Origin: Nocardioides szechwanensis
GTDB lineage: Bacteria; Actinomycetota; Actinomycetes; Propionibacteriales; Nocardioidaceae
Direction of reading: 5' to 3'
DNA: 64,000 nucleotides
Assembly: GCF_900103935.1 (NCBI RefSeq)
Contig: NZ_FNIC01000004.1
Location: 124,001-188,000, forward strand
Shown: positions 25,938 through 34,318 of the stretch, one piece after another
How the letters are laid out: each line of letters opens with the position of its first letter
Position numbering within the stretch: position 1 is the first letter of the stretch
Position numbers and translations under genes: made by a program
The notes under the pieces: generated by a model
Databases searched by the model: none
Told to the model about the DNA's origin: nothing
Seen by the model: the letters and a program-made list of their open reading frames with translations, nothing else

Positions 25938-26986
25938 GAGCTGGTGCCCGCTCCGTTGCCTGCATGGTCGGGCGAGTAGTCGGCGGGCAGCCGCGCGGGC
26001 AGGCCGAAGGCCGTGAAGTCGACGTTGAAGAACGCCCTCACATGACGCACGCGGTCGCCGTCGAGCTCGAGCACCTGGAGGTGGAAGGGCTCGAAGCCGC
26101 TGCCGTCCTGGGTGCGCATGTAGAGGCCGAAGGCGGGCTGGCCGTTGGCGGACGTGGCCAGCATCGGCATGTCGAAGGTCCCGCCCGGGCACTGCGTGCC
26201 GATCAGGTCGCCGATGTTGGTGGCGCCGACGTACCAGCCGGTGAACGGCGGCATCTCCCAGACCGCCTCGGCGGTGAGCAGCTGGACGATGGTGTCGACG
26301 TCCTTGCGCCAGAACGCGTCGACGTACTTCTCCAGCAGCTGCTGCTGGCCCGAGGTGAGCGCCGGCTCGACGGTGTCCTCGGTGAGGCCGCGGTTGTTCA
26401 TCTGGGCGTGCGCGCGCTGGAGCGCGGAGTTGACCGCGGCGGAGGTGGTCTCGAGCGCCTCGGCGACCTCGGCGGCCGACCAGCGCAGCACGTCGCGCAG
26501 GATCAGTACGGCGCGCTGGCGGGCCGGGAGATGCTGAAGAGCGGCGACGAACGCGAGCCGGATCGACTCGCGCTCGGCGACGACGACCGCGGCGTCGGGC
26601 ACCGGCTCGAGCCAGGCGATCTCGTGGTCCTGCTCGAGTGCGTCGCCGGCCATCTGGTCCGGCGTCCCGAGCCCGGCAGGGAGCGGGCGGCGCGGCCGGC
26701 CCTCGAGGTTGGTCAGGCAGACGTTGGTGGCGATCCGGTAGAGCCAGGTGCGCACCGACGACCGGCCCTGGAAGTCGGCCGACGCCTTCCACGCCCGCAG
26801 GAAGGTCTCCTGCACCAGGTCCTCGGCCTCGTGCACCGACCCGCTCATCCGGTAGCAGTGGGCCAGCAGCTCGCGCTGGTAGCGCTCGGTCAGGGTGTCG
26901 AAGTCCGCCAGCTCACCCGTGCCAGTGCCCTTGGTGGTGGGGCTCGCCTCGTCGGTCGTCAAGCTCTCAGTCCCTAGCGCCGTCAT
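25934..26986 (-). CDS. ECF sigma factor with SnoaL-like C-terminal domain (SigG/TIGR02960-like)
   Basis: 350 residues. Sigma2 is present (ELLAHCYRMSGSVHEAEDLVQETFLRAW, STWLYRIATNVCL), then sigma4 (LPARQRAVLILRDVLRWSAAEVAEALETTSAAVNSALQRAH), and residues about 215-340 form a SnoaL/NTF2-like domain. This architecture is that of TIGR02960 and M. tuberculosis SigG, where the C-terminal domain is thought to regulate activity in place of a membrane anti-sigma factor. The downstream DinB-like gene overlaps by ATGA. Three dyads occupy the 150 bases upstream of the ATG. Confidence 0.92.
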   Translation of the reverse strand: MTALGTESLTTDEASPTTKGTGTGELADFDTLTERYQRELLAHCYRMSGSVHEAEDLVQETFLRAWKASADFQGRSSVRTWLYRIATNVCLTNLEGRPRRPLPAGLGTPDQMAGDALEQDHEIAWLEPVPDAAVVVAERESIRLAFVAALQHLPARQRAVLILRDVLRWSAAEVAEALETTSAAVNSALQRAHAQMNNRGLTEDTVEPALTSGQQQLLEKYVDAFWRKDVDTIVQLLTAEAVWEMPPFTGWYVGATNIGDLIGTQCPGGTFDMPMLATSANGQPAFGLYMRTQDGSGFEPFHLQVLELDGDRVRHVRAFFNVDFTAFGLPARLPADYSPDHAGNGAGTSS

Positions 26987-27010
26987 GAGTGGTGCTCCTC
27001 GCGTCGTCCA

Positions 27011-27042
27011 GTCTGCCTCGTGGGCAGACCGGCGTCGACGCC
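27011..27042 (-). promoter_or_regulatory. Hairpin plus 12-bp palindrome in the sigma leader
   Basis: gtctgcc-tcgtg-ggcagac (27011-27029) and the perfect palindrome ggcgtcgacgcc (27031-27042) sit in the 25-55 bases before the sigma-factor ATG. Confidence 0.45.
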
Positions 27043-27068
27043 GAAACTCATCGGTTGCGACTCATGAG

Positions 27069-27133
27069 GGAAAGTACGGAACGTTCTCGACCCGTTTCCG
27101 GCGCGGGGAGGTCGATTACGTTCCGTACTTTCC
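27069..27133 (-). promoter_or_regulatory. 16-bp perfect inverted repeat between glpD and sigma gene
   Basis: ggaaagtacggaacgt (27069-27084) and acgttccgtactttcc (27118-27133) are perfectly complementary with 33 bases between. It lies just past the glpD stop and about 85 bases before the sigma start, so it may be the glpD terminator, an operator, or both. Confidence 0.5.
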
Positions 27134-27135
27134 GG

Positions 27136-28692
27136 CTAGGACGGGCAGACGGTGCGGCCGGCGAGGGCGAGAGCGCGTTCGGCGGCGGGTACGGCGAGGG
27201 GTCGGTCGGCGGGGACGAGGCCGATGCGGGTACGACGGTCGAGGAGGTCGTCGACGTCGGCGGCGCCCTCGTGGGTCACCCCGAACAGCAGCTCGGCGAG
27301 CGTGACCGGGATGCCGGCGGCGATCGGCGCGAGCAGCTCGTCATCGCTGAGTCCGGAGACCTCGCGGGCGCTGGTGAGCACCAGCTCGGCGTCGGTGCCG
27401 AAGCGGCGTACGAGCCGGGCGGGCAGCTCCAGCGCGGCCAGCACCGGCCGCGGGGCGGCGCCGAGCAGGGGCAGCGTGCGGGTGCGGCACTCGCCGGCGC
27501 CGAGGCCGGCCGCGGTCACCGCGGCGTCGACGGCGTCCTCGGCCATCTGGCGGTAGGTGGTCAGTTTGCCCCCGACGACGGTGATCACGCCGGTCTTGCT
27601 GGTGAGCACGGCGTGCTTGCGCGAGAGGTCGGCGGTCGAGCCAGGCTCGCCGCCCTCGGTCGAGGTGTCGAGCAGCGGCCGCAGGCCGGCGTAGGCGCCG
27701 ACGACGTCGGAGCGGCGCAGCTGGCGCTCGAACGCAGCCGAGACCACGTCGAGCAGGAAGCCGATCTCGGGGTCGGTCGGCAGGGGTACGTCGGGGATCT
27801 CGCCCTCGGCCGGCTCGTCGGTGAGGCCGACGTAGATCGTGCCGTCGGGCTGGGGAAGCACGAGCACGAACCGGCTGGTCGAGCCCGGGATCGGCGCGAA
27901 CACCGAGACCGTCAGCCCGGGCAGCGCGTCGCCGCGCAGCACGAGGTGGGTGCCGCGGCTGGGCCGCAGCCGCACCTCGTCGACCAGGTCGCCGGCCCAC
28001 ACGCCGGTGGCGTTGACGACGGCCCGCGCGGAGACGGTGTGGGTTGCGCCGGTGAGCTCGTCGCGCAGCTCCACGGACGTCCCGGTCGCCGTGAGCACGC
28101 GGGCATGCGTGCGCACGTGGGCACCGTACGCCGCGGCGGTGCGGGCGATCGTCGTGACCAGGCGGGCGTCGTCCTCGAGCTGACCGTCCCACGACAGCAG
28201 GCCACCCCGGAGGCCGGCGACGCGCAGCGGCGGCGCCAGCACCATCACCTCGGTGGTGGTGAGGCGGCGTGGGCGCGGCAGCGTCTCCTCGTCGGTGCCG
28301 GCGCTGCGGCGCAGGCCGTCGCCGGCGAGCAGGCCGGCGTGGGTGAGCCGCTCCTGCACCTTGGAGACTGAGGAGTTGAGGGGCACCAGCATCGGCAGCG
28401 CGTGGGTCAGGTGCGGGGCGGTGACCTCCATCAGGATGCCGCGCTCGATGGCGCTCTCGCGGGCGACGCCGACCTGCCCCTGGGCGAGGTAGCGCAGGCC
28501 GCCGTGCACGAGCTTGGAGGACCAGCGCGACGTACCGAACGCGAGGTCGTGGGCGTCGACGGCGAGCACGGTGAGGCCGCGGGTGACGGCGTCGAGCGCG
28601 ACACCGGTGCCGGTGACGCCGAGGCCGATGACGACCACGTCGACGTCGGTGGGGACCTCGGCGAGGCCGGGGGTGATGAGAGTGGGAGTCAT
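27136..28692 (-). CDS. glpD: Glycerol-3-phosphate dehydrogenase (FAD)
   Basis: 518 residues from the ATG at 28692, which overlaps the tetR stop as ATGA. FAD-binding opens the protein (VVIGLGVTGTGVALDAVTRG), followed by the family's LVHGGLRYL segment and a C-terminal GGKLTTYRQMAEDAVD. It oxidises glycerol-3-phosphate to dihydroxyacetone phosphate, passing electrons to quinone at the membrane. With the divergent alkyl-DHAP-synthase-like gene and lipid kinase it resembles M. tuberculosis Rv2249c (glpD1) in order and company, so a role in ether or phospholipid metabolism is possible. A longer frame to 29088 overlaps tetR and is rejected. Confidence 0.93.
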   Translation of the reverse strand: MTPTLITPGLAEVPTDVDVVVIGLGVTGTGVALDAVTRGLTVLAVDAHDLAFGTSRWSSKLVHGGLRYLAQGQVGVARESAIERGILMEVTAPHLTHALPMLVPLNSSVSKVQERLTHAGLLAGDGLRRSAGTDEETLPRPRRLTTTEVMVLAPPLRVAGLRGGLLSWDGQLEDDARLVTTIARTAAAYGAHVRTHARVLTATGTSVELRDELTGATHTVSARAVVNATGVWAGDLVDEVRLRPSRGTHLVLRGDALPGLTVSVFAPIPGSTSRFVLVLPQPDGTIYVGLTDEPAEGEIPDVPLPTDPEIGFLLDVVSAAFERQLRRSDVVGAYAGLRPLLDTSTEGGEPGSTADLSRKHAVLTSKTGVITVVGGKLTTYRQMAEDAVDAAVTAAGLGAGECRTRTLPLLGAAPRPVLAALELPARLVRRFGTDAELVLTSAREVSGLSDDELLAPIAAGIPVTLAELLFGVTHEGAADVDDLLDRRTRIGLVPADRPLAVPAAERALALAGRTVCPS

Positions 28693-29288
28693 GGCTGCAG
28701 CGTCCTGGTGAGCAGGGTGGCCAGCTCGGCGTCGAGCTCGGCCTCGGAGACCTCGTCGTCGACCATCGTGTGGGCCGACAGGACGAAGCCGTGAGCGGCG
28801 AGCAGCAGCCCGCGCGCGAGGGCGACGGGGTTGCCGTCGCGGACGTCGCCGGTGGCCTGCCCGGCGCGGATGGCGTCTGAGGTGATGGCGAGGATCAGGT
28901 CCTGCGACCGGCCGCGACGCGACAGCACGTAGGGGAGGATCAGCTCCGGGTCGAGCTCGATGATCCGCACGAACAGCTCGTTGTCGCGCAGCTTGCGCAC
29001 GGTGCCGACGATCCCCTCGACCATCCGCTCGACGGCGCCCAGGCCGGGGTCCTCCGCCGCGACCGCGGCCTGCACGACGCCGCCCCACTCGCGGGTCATC
29101 AGGTCGCCGAGCAGGGTCTCCATGTCGGTCCAGGTGCGGTAGATGGTCATCCGCGAGACCCCGGCCCGCCGGGCGACCTCGGTGAGCGTCGTACGCCGCC
29201 AGCCGACGTCGAGGATGCAGTCGCGCGCCGCGTCGAGATAGGTGTCGCTCGGGTCGCCCGCTCGGGGGTTGTTACGAAGTGACGACAT
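28689..29288 (-). CDS. TetR-family regulator of the glpD region
   Basis: 199 residues. The N-terminal TetR HTH is clear: AARDCILDVGWRRTTLTEVARRAGVSRMTIYRTW. The rest is the usual ligand-binding all-helical domain. Its stop overlaps glpD by ATGA. Its start codon lies in the left arm of a 23-bp dyad that also contains the start codon of the divergent flavoprotein, so it probably represses both transcription units. It corresponds by position to Rv2250c in the M. tuberculosis cluster. The ligand is unknown. Confidence 0.88.
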   Translation of the reverse strand: MSSLRNNPRAGDPSDTYLDAARDCILDVGWRRTTLTEVARRAGVSRMTIYRTWTDMETLLGDLMTREWGGVVQAAVAAEDPGLGAVERMVEGIVGTVRKLRDNELFVRIIELDPELILPYVLSRRGRSQDLILAITSDAIRAGQATGDVRDGNPVALARGLLLAAHGFVLSAHTMVDDEVSEAELDAELATLLTRTLQP

Positions 29289-29308
29289 GTGTCACACTGT
29301 AACACATG
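29286..29308. promoter_or_regulatory. 23-bp dyad covering both divergent start codons
   Basis: catgtgt (29286-29292) and acacatg (29302-29308) are the arms, with an inner ac/gt pair. The two start codons are only 17 bases apart and both lie in the arms. This is a strong candidate TetR operator. Either both messages are nearly leaderless or one start is too early. Confidence 0.6.
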
Positions 29309-30886
29309 ACCGCATACGTGCAGCACGAGATGCACCCCACACGGTGGGGCAACCCCGACGGCGCCACCGACCTGCCCGAGTCGGCCCGCGGCCTGATCGA
29401 GATGGTGTTCGGGCTCGACGAGCGACCGACCGTCGTCGACGCGCCCCTGCCCACTCCGGGCATCGCTCCTGAGCTGGTCGACGTCCTGCGGGGCATGCTC
29501 GGTGAGGGCAACGTGCTCACCGACGACGACGCCCGACGCCTGCGCACCCGCGGCAAGTCGACGCCCGACCTGCTGCGCGCCCGCGCCGGTGACCTCAGCG
29601 ACGCGCCCGACGCCGTCGTCCGGCCCGAGAGCCACGAGCAGGTCCAGGCCGTCCTCGACTACGCCGTCGAGCACCACCTCGCGGTCGTCCCGTTCGGCGG
29701 TGGCACCTGTGTCACCGGCGGCCTGGTCGCGCGGCGCGAGGGCTACGCCGGACTGATCTCCCTCGACCTGGTGCGGATGAAGCGGCTGCTCGCCGTCGAC
29801 CACGAGTCCATGACCGCGACCCTCGAGCCCGGGCTGCGCGGCCCCGAGGCGGAGGCGCTGCTCGCCGAGGAGGGCCTGACCCTCGGGCACTACCCGCAGT
29901 CCTTCGAGTACGCCACCATCGGCGGCTTCGCCGCGACCCGCTCCAGCGGCCAGTCGAGCGCCGGCTACGGCCGCTTCGACGCGCTCGTCGTCGGCCTCCG
30001 GGTCGCCACCCCGCGCGGCGAGGTCCGGCTCGGCACCTCGCCGGCCAACGCCGCCGGCCCCGACCTGCGCCAGCTGTTCCTCGGCTCCGAGGGCGCGTAC
30101 GGCGTCCTCACCGCCGTCACCGTCCGGGTGCGCAGGCTCCCGGCCGAGAAGGTCTACGAGGGGTGGCACTGGCCGTCCTTCGACGCCGGTGCCGACGCGA
30201 TGCGCACGCTCGCGCAGTCCGGCCTGCTGCCCACCGTGCTGCGGCTCTCCGACGAGGCCGAGACCGGGCTCAACCTGGCCCGCCCCGACGAGATCGGAGC
30301 CGAGTCCACCGGTGGCTGCATGATGATCACCGGCTACGAGGGTGAGCCCGCGGCCAACGCCGCCAAGCGCGCCGCGGTCACCGGCCTGCTCGAGAGCCTC
30401 GGCGGCACCTGCCTCGGTGAGGAGCCGGGCCGCTCCTGGGCGCACGGCCGTTTCCACGCGCCGTACCTCCGCGACTCGCTGCTCGACGTCGGCGTCCTGG
30501 TCGAGACCCTCGAGACCGCGACGTTCTGGTCCAACCGCGACCGTCTCTACCGCTCGGTCAAGCAGGCGCTGGAGACCTCGCTCGGCGAGGGCACGATCGT
30601 GCTGTGCCACATCTCGCACGTCTACGAGACCGGCTGCTCCCTCTACTACACCGTCGCCACCAAGGAGTCGGCCGACCCGCTGCCGCAGTGGCTCACCGCC
30701 AAGGCCGCGGCCAGCGAGGCGATGATGGACGCCGGTGCGACGATCACCCACCACCACGCGGTCGGCACCGACCACAAGCCGTGGCTCACCCGCGAAATCG
30801 GCGAGCTCGGCGGCTCGGTGCTCCGTGCGGTCAAGGCCGACCTGGATCCGACCGGGATCCTCAACCCGGGAGTACTGATTCCATGA
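29306..30886 (+). CDS. FAD-binding alkyl-DHAP-synthase-like flavoprotein
   Basis: 526 residues of the VAO/PCMH flavoprotein family (FAD-binding 4 domain, then FAD-oxidase C). The FAD-binding loop VPFGGGTCVTGG is near residue 130, and the C-terminal ITHHHAVGTDHKPWL matches the histidine cluster of alkyldihydroxyacetonephosphate synthase. It would act on a DHAP-linked acyl or alkyl substrate. A shorter start at Met9 (29330, MHPTRWGNP) is equally plausible and would leave the TetR dyad outside the coding region. The stop overlaps the kinase as ATGA. Corresponds in position to M. tuberculosis Rv2251. Confidence 0.83.
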   Translation: MTAYVQHEMHPTRWGNPDGATDLPESARGLIEMVFGLDERPTVVDAPLPTPGIAPELVDVLRGMLGEGNVLTDDDARRLRTRGKSTPDLLRARAGDLSDAPDAVVRPESHEQVQAVLDYAVEHHLAVVPFGGGTCVTGGLVARREGYAGLISLDLVRMKRLLAVDHESMTATLEPGLRGPEAEALLAEEGLTLGHYPQSFEYATIGGFAATRSSGQSSAGYGRFDALVVGLRVATPRGEVRLGTSPANAAGPDLRQLFLGSEGAYGVLTAVTVRVRRLPAEKVYEGWHWPSFDAGADAMRTLAQSGLLPTVLRLSDEAETGLNLARPDEIGAESTGGCMMITGYEGEPAANAAKRAAVTGLLESLGGTCLGEEPGRSWAHGRFHAPYLRDSLLDVGVLVETLETATFWSNRDRLYRSVKQALETSLGEGTIVLCHISHVYETGCSLYYTVATKESADPLPQWLTAKAAASEAMMDAGATITHHHAVGTDHKPWLTREIGELGGSVLRAVKADLDPTGILNPGVLIP

Positions 30887-31803
30887 CGACTCAGCGCCGT
30901 TCCTTCTCGTTCCTGGTCAACCCGGCCTCCGGTGGCGGTGCCGCACCCGAGGCGGTCGTGCCGGTCGCCCAGCAGCTGCGCTCCGCGGGTGCCACGGTCG
31001 ACGTGACCTACTCGCCCGGCCCCAAGGCCATGGACGCACTGGTCGAGGCGGCGATCGCGCGCGGCGACGTCGTCGTCTCCGTGGGCGGCGACGGGATGCT
31101 CTCGTCGCTGGCCGGCGCCGTCTCCCTGCGCGGCGGCACCCTCGGGCTGCTGCCCGCCGGGCGCGGCAACGACTTCGCCCGGATGCTCGGCATCCCCGAC
31201 GACCCCGCAGCGCAGGCACAGCTGCTGCTCGACGGCGCCGTACGACGCGTCGACCTGCTGTCGTTCGCAGCGCCCGGTGCGGCCGAGCGCCGCGTCGCCG
31301 GATCGGTCTACTCCGGGGTCGACGCCCGCGCGGCCGAGATCGTCGACCAGACGCACTGGCTGCCCAAGAAGCTGCAGTACCCCTACGCCGCCCTGCGCGC
31401 CCTCGCGACGTACCAGCCCGCGCGCTACCGGGTCACCGTCGACGGCGAGACCCGGGAGTACGACGCGGCCAACGTCGTCGTCGCCAACTCCGGCTACTAC
31501 GGCAAGGGCATGCACATCGCCCCCGCCGCCGTCCTCGACGACGGGCTGCTCGACGTGGTCGTCATCGAGGCCGCCTCGAAGCTGGCGCTGATGCGCTCGC
31601 TGCCCAAGGTCTACGACGGCGGCCACATCGTGCTCGACGAGGTCACCGTGCTCACCGGCCGCCGGGTCGAGGTCGCCGCCGACGCGCGGCGAGGTCAGGT
31701 GCCGGTCGGCGGTGACGGTGAGGCGCTCGGTTCCCTCCCCGGCCTCTCCGAGTCTCCGGCCGTGGTCGAGGTGCTCCCGGGCGCGCTCGCCGTCATCGCC
31801 TGA
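30883..31803 (+). CDS. Diacylglycerol kinase family lipid kinase
   Basis: 306 residues. The ATG at 30883 overlaps the upstream stop as ATGA. The DAGK catalytic domain shows VNPASGGG, the GGDGMLSSLAGA loop and the GLLPAGRGNDFAR motif that are diagnostic of this family; the C-terminal domain is the usual beta-sandwich (YGKGMHIAPAAVLDDG). It transfers phosphate from ATP to a lipid such as diacylglycerol. By position it matches M. tuberculosis Rv2252, reported as a diacylglycerol kinase linked to phosphatidylinositol mannoside synthesis. Its true lipid substrate here is not proved. Confidence 0.91.
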   Translation: MTTQRRSFSFLVNPASGGGAAPEAVVPVAQQLRSAGATVDVTYSPGPKAMDALVEAAIARGDVVVSVGGDGMLSSLAGAVSLRGGTLGLLPAGRGNDFARMLGIPDDPAAQAQLLLDGAVRRVDLLSFAAPGAAERRVAGSVYSGVDARAAEIVDQTHWLPKKLQYPYAALRALATYQPARYRVTVDGETREYDAANVVVANSGYYGKGMHIAPAAVLDDGLLDVVVIEAASKLALMRSLPKVYDGGHIVLDEVTVLTGRRVEVAADARRGQVPVGGDGEALGSLPGLSESPAVVEVLPGALAVIA

Positions 31804-31836
31804 CCGGACTGACCTGATTGTCAGTCGCGCACAAAC

Positions 31837-32022
31837 GTGCTCATCGCGCTGGTCGCCCGCGGGCTCGGCGCCTTCTCGGGCGGGTTCGCGCTGCTGCTCT
31901 TCGGCGCGGTCGCCGTGGCCGGCGTACCGGGGCTGCCGTTCGCGGCGTCGCTGGGCCTGATCTTTGTCGGCGTCTGGCTCGTGGTGGGGCGCAGCCCGAT
32001 CGTGGGGGAGGACGCGGCCTGA
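31837..32022 (+). CDS. Small two-helix membrane protein
   Basis: 61 residues from a GTG at 31837. Two hydrophobic segments, roughly residues 4-28 and 33-51, are separated by a short proline/glycine turn (AGVPGLP). The tail is hydrophilic and acidic. No Shine-Dalgarno is evident, but the frame is clean, the codon bias is high-GC3 and it starts 33 bases after the lipid kinase in the same direction, suggesting the end of that operon. I do not recognise a family. A role in lipid metabolism is only suggested by position. Confidence 0.5.
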   Translation: MLIALVARGLGAFSGGFALLLFGAVAVAGVPGLPFAASLGLIFVGVWLVVGRSPIVGEDAA

Positions 32023-32059
32023 GAGCTGACGTGGGTGCTCACCGGGCACCGGGTCGAGG

Positions 32060-32668
32060 TCAGACCGGTCGCGACGGGTCTGTGTGGGTGCCGAGCGGCT
32101 GCTCGTGGAGGTGGTCCGCCGAGACGAGCTGCGAGCCGGCGGCGTAGTCGTCGACGATGCGCTGCCCGCACGGGTGGGTGGACAGGTCGATCATCACGGA
32201 CCGGTCGTCCTTCGGGGAGAGCATCACGAGTACGGCGATCGGCCGGTCCGGTGGTGTCCAGCCGGGATCGCGCTGCTGGTCTGTTGGTTCGGGACTCATG
32301 GCAATGCCTCCGCTAGGACGGGACGGCTCCGCCGTCGGGTCCGGGACGACACTCACGTGCACCGTACGCCTGCCCGGGGGCAAACGGCCAGGAGCGACAT
32401 CACCGTGGGCGGCGACGCTGCTGTCGTGGTTTTCGAGGTACCACCTGATGGCCTGTGCCCGGTGCAACGCGCCGATCTTGCGGTAGGCGGCCCTGACGTA
32501 GCTCTTGACCGAGTTGTGGCTGAGCTGCAGCCGGTCGGCGATCTCGCGGTTCAGGCACCCCTCGGCGATGAGCGCCAGCAGCTCGCGCTCGCGCTCCGAG
32601 AGCCGGACGCTCTCGTCGGGGGCACGGACGCGTGCTTCCGGTGGATCGCCCAGAAGATGTGAGGACAT
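32060..32668 (-). CDS. LuxR-type HTH protein with 79-residue C-terminal extension
   Basis: 202 residues from the ATG at 32668; frames that extend to 33214 are antisense to the GAF-ANTAR gene. Residues about 20-75 are a LuxR-type HTH (LSERERELLALIAEGCLNREI then HNSVKSYVRAAYRKIGA). After a Pro/Gly/Ser-rich linker, a 79-residue segment begins at Met 32299 (MSPEPTDQQRDPGW...). That Met is preceded by GGAGG with seven-base spacing, so it may also be translated on its own. I do not recognise the C-terminal segment. Only the HTH part is functionally interpretable; it would bind DNA as a standalone regulator, divergent from the GAF-ANTAR genes. Confidence 0.68.
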   Translation of the reverse strand: MSSHLLGDPPEARVRAPDESVRLSERERELLALIAEGCLNREIADRLQLSHNSVKSYVRAAYRKIGALHRAQAIRWYLENHDSSVAAHGDVAPGRLPPGRRTVHVSVVPDPTAEPSRPSGGIAMSPEPTDQQRDPGWTPPDRPIAVLVMLSPKDDRSVMIDLSTHPCGQRIVDDYAAGSQLVSADHLHEQPLGTHTDPSRPV

Positions 32669-32839
32669 GTCGAGAGCACTCCCGGTTCGGATCAACTGCG
32701 ATGAGCCGCCGGGTCCGGGACGACAAGTTGCTTCACCGTACGCGTTGCCGACAAGTGCGACTAGGATGAGTGCGGATCCCTCGTCGCCCCGGACCCCGAC
32801 GGCGTAGTTACTTTCGCCGTTCTCTGAGAGCCAGGCCCC

Positions 32840-33562
32840 GTGGCAGATGCCGCATCCCGTCGACGCGTCGACGACCTCGTCGCGCGACAGCAGCCGGGCG
32901 ATGGTCAGGGCGTGGTGGAGTCGCTCGGCCGCCTGTGCCGCGCCGCGAAAGACGACTTGGACCTCTGGGGAGCCACGGCCACCTTGATGCCGAGCGTCGG
33001 CACGCACGCCGTCGTCGCCGCCTCCTCGGAGCAGGCACGTGAGCTCGAGGAGACGCAGTTCGGCGTGGGTGAGGGCCCGTCGACCGACGTGTTCGTCTCG
33101 CGGCGTCCCGTCCTGGTCAGCAACCTGGAGAAGAGCGGCCTGTCGCGTTGGCCAGGGTGGGCTCCCGAGGCGGTGGCGGCCGGTGTGCTCTCGTGCTACT
33201 CCTTCCCGCTGCATGTGGGCGCCGCCATCTTCGGCGTCCTCGGCCTCTACCCCGCTCGTGCCGCCGGTCTCGACCCGACCGGCCTGGACACCGCTCTCGT
33301 CTTCTCCGAGGTGGCCACCGAGCTGCTGCTGGACGGCTCGGCGCCCGGGGACCGACAGCTGGCGCGGAGCCTAGGCGCCGCCCTTGACACGCACGCCCAC
33401 GTCTATCAGGCCCAAGGCATGGTGATGGTGGAGCTCGGTGTCAGCCTGGCCGAGGCGCTGGCTCGGATGCGCGCCCACGCCTGGGTCACGGGGCAGGACC
33501 TCACCGTGCTGGCCGGTGAGATCGTCGCCGGCCGGGCGATGCCTTCGAAAGACGTCTGGTGA
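32840..33562 (+). CDS. GAF-ANTAR regulator
   Basis: 240 residues from the GTG at 32840. Residues about 20-160 form a GAF-like sensory domain (ETQFGVGEGPSTDVFVSRRPVLVSN is characteristic), and 175-235 an ANTAR RNA-binding domain (VYQAQGMVMVELGVSLAEALARMRAHAW). ANTAR proteins bind paired hairpins in RNA to prevent termination. No second ANTAR target is obvious in the window. A TAGGAT hexamer at 32762-32767 and two CGACAAGT repeats (32721, 32749) lie in its long upstream region. It lies 42 bases before a second GAF-ANTAR gene, so they are likely cotranscribed. Confidence 0.88.
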   Translation: MADAASRRRVDDLVARQQPGDGQGVVESLGRLCRAAKDDLDLWGATATLMPSVGTHAVVAASSEQARELEETQFGVGEGPSTDVFVSRRPVLVSNLEKSGLSRWPGWAPEAVAAGVLSCYSFPLHVGAAIFGVLGLYPARAAGLDPTGLDTALVFSEVATELLLDGSAPGDRQLARSLGAALDTHAHVYQAQGMVMVELGVSLAEALARMRAHAWVTGQDLTVLAGEIVAGRAMPSKDVW

Positions 33563-33604
33563 AAACGATGGGACAGTTGTGTTGACGAAACGTGAGGCCC
33601 GACC

Positions 33605-34318
33605 ATGATCTCTGCACCCGACCTGTCCGAGTTCTTCGTAAGGGTGGCCGACACGCTCGTCGACGACTTCGACGTGGTGGACTTTCTCGACAACCTCACG
33701 ACCCAGGCCGCCGCGGTCAGCGGAGCCGCCGCCGTAGGACTGGTGCTCTCCGACCATCGGGGGCGGGTGCGCTTCATGGCGGCGAGCAACGAGTCCGGCA
33801 AGATGCTGGAGCTCCTGCAGATCCAGAACGAGGAAGGCCCCTGCCTCGACTGCCTGACCACGGGCATCCCCGTCGTCAACGCTGACCTCGCCCATGCGGC
33901 GGATCGGTGGCCGCGCTTCGCCCCGCGCGCCATCGAGGCCGGGTTCCAGTCAGTGCACGCCTTCCCGATGCGGCTGCGTCACAAGGTCATCGGGGCGCTC
34001 AACCTCTTCGGGACCGAGGACGCGCGCTTCGAGGCCGACGAGGTCCGGGTGGTCCAGGCCCTGGCCGACGTCGCCACCATCGCCCTGTTGCAGGAGCGCA
34101 GCCTCACTCAAGCGGAGACTCTGACCGAGCAGCTCCAAGGAGCTCTCAACAGCCGCATCGTGCTCGAGCAGGCCAAGGGGGCACTCGCGCACGCCCACGG
34201 GATCTCGATGGGTGAGGCCTTTGACCAGATGCGCTCTCGCGCCCGGTCCGAGGGCCGGCGTCTCGTGGACGTCGCCACCGAGGTGCTGGCCGGCCTCGAG
34301 GGCGGCGGACGCCCGTAG
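33605..34318 (+). CDS. GAF-ANTAR regulator (second copy)
   Basis: 237 residues. The GAF domain spans about 15-165 (NEEGPCLDCLTTGIPVVNADL, with FPMRLRHKVIGALNLFG), and the ANTAR domain about 175-235 (NSRIVLEQAKGALAHAHGISMGEAFDQMRSRAR). It is only distantly related to its upstream neighbour, so an ancient tandem rather than a recent duplication. The GAF Cys pair (PCLDC) could be a redox sensor; that is inference. RNA antitermination of an unlinked operon is the probable role. Confidence 0.9.
   Translation: MISAPDLSEFFVRVADTLVDDFDVVDFLDNLTTQAAAVSGAAAVGLVLSDHRGRVRFMAASNESGKMLELLQIQNEEGPCLDCLTTGIPVVNADLAHAADRWPRFAPRAIEAGFQSVHAFPMRLRHKVIGALNLFGTEDARFEADEVRVVQALADVATIALLQERSLTQAETLTEQLQGALNSRIVLEQAKGALAHAHGISMGEAFDQMRSRARSEGRRLVDVATEVLAGLEGGGRP

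Noticed and set aside
25323..26792. 489-residue frame covering the DinB-like gene and part of the sigma gene
   Set aside because: The upstream half is antisense-like composition overlapping the sigma factor; the ATGA overlap at 25937 marks the real start.
32669..33214. Upstream extension of the HTH gene
   Set aside because: It is antisense to the GAF-ANTAR gene and has no coding character; the ATG at 32668 begins a normal LuxR HTH protein.
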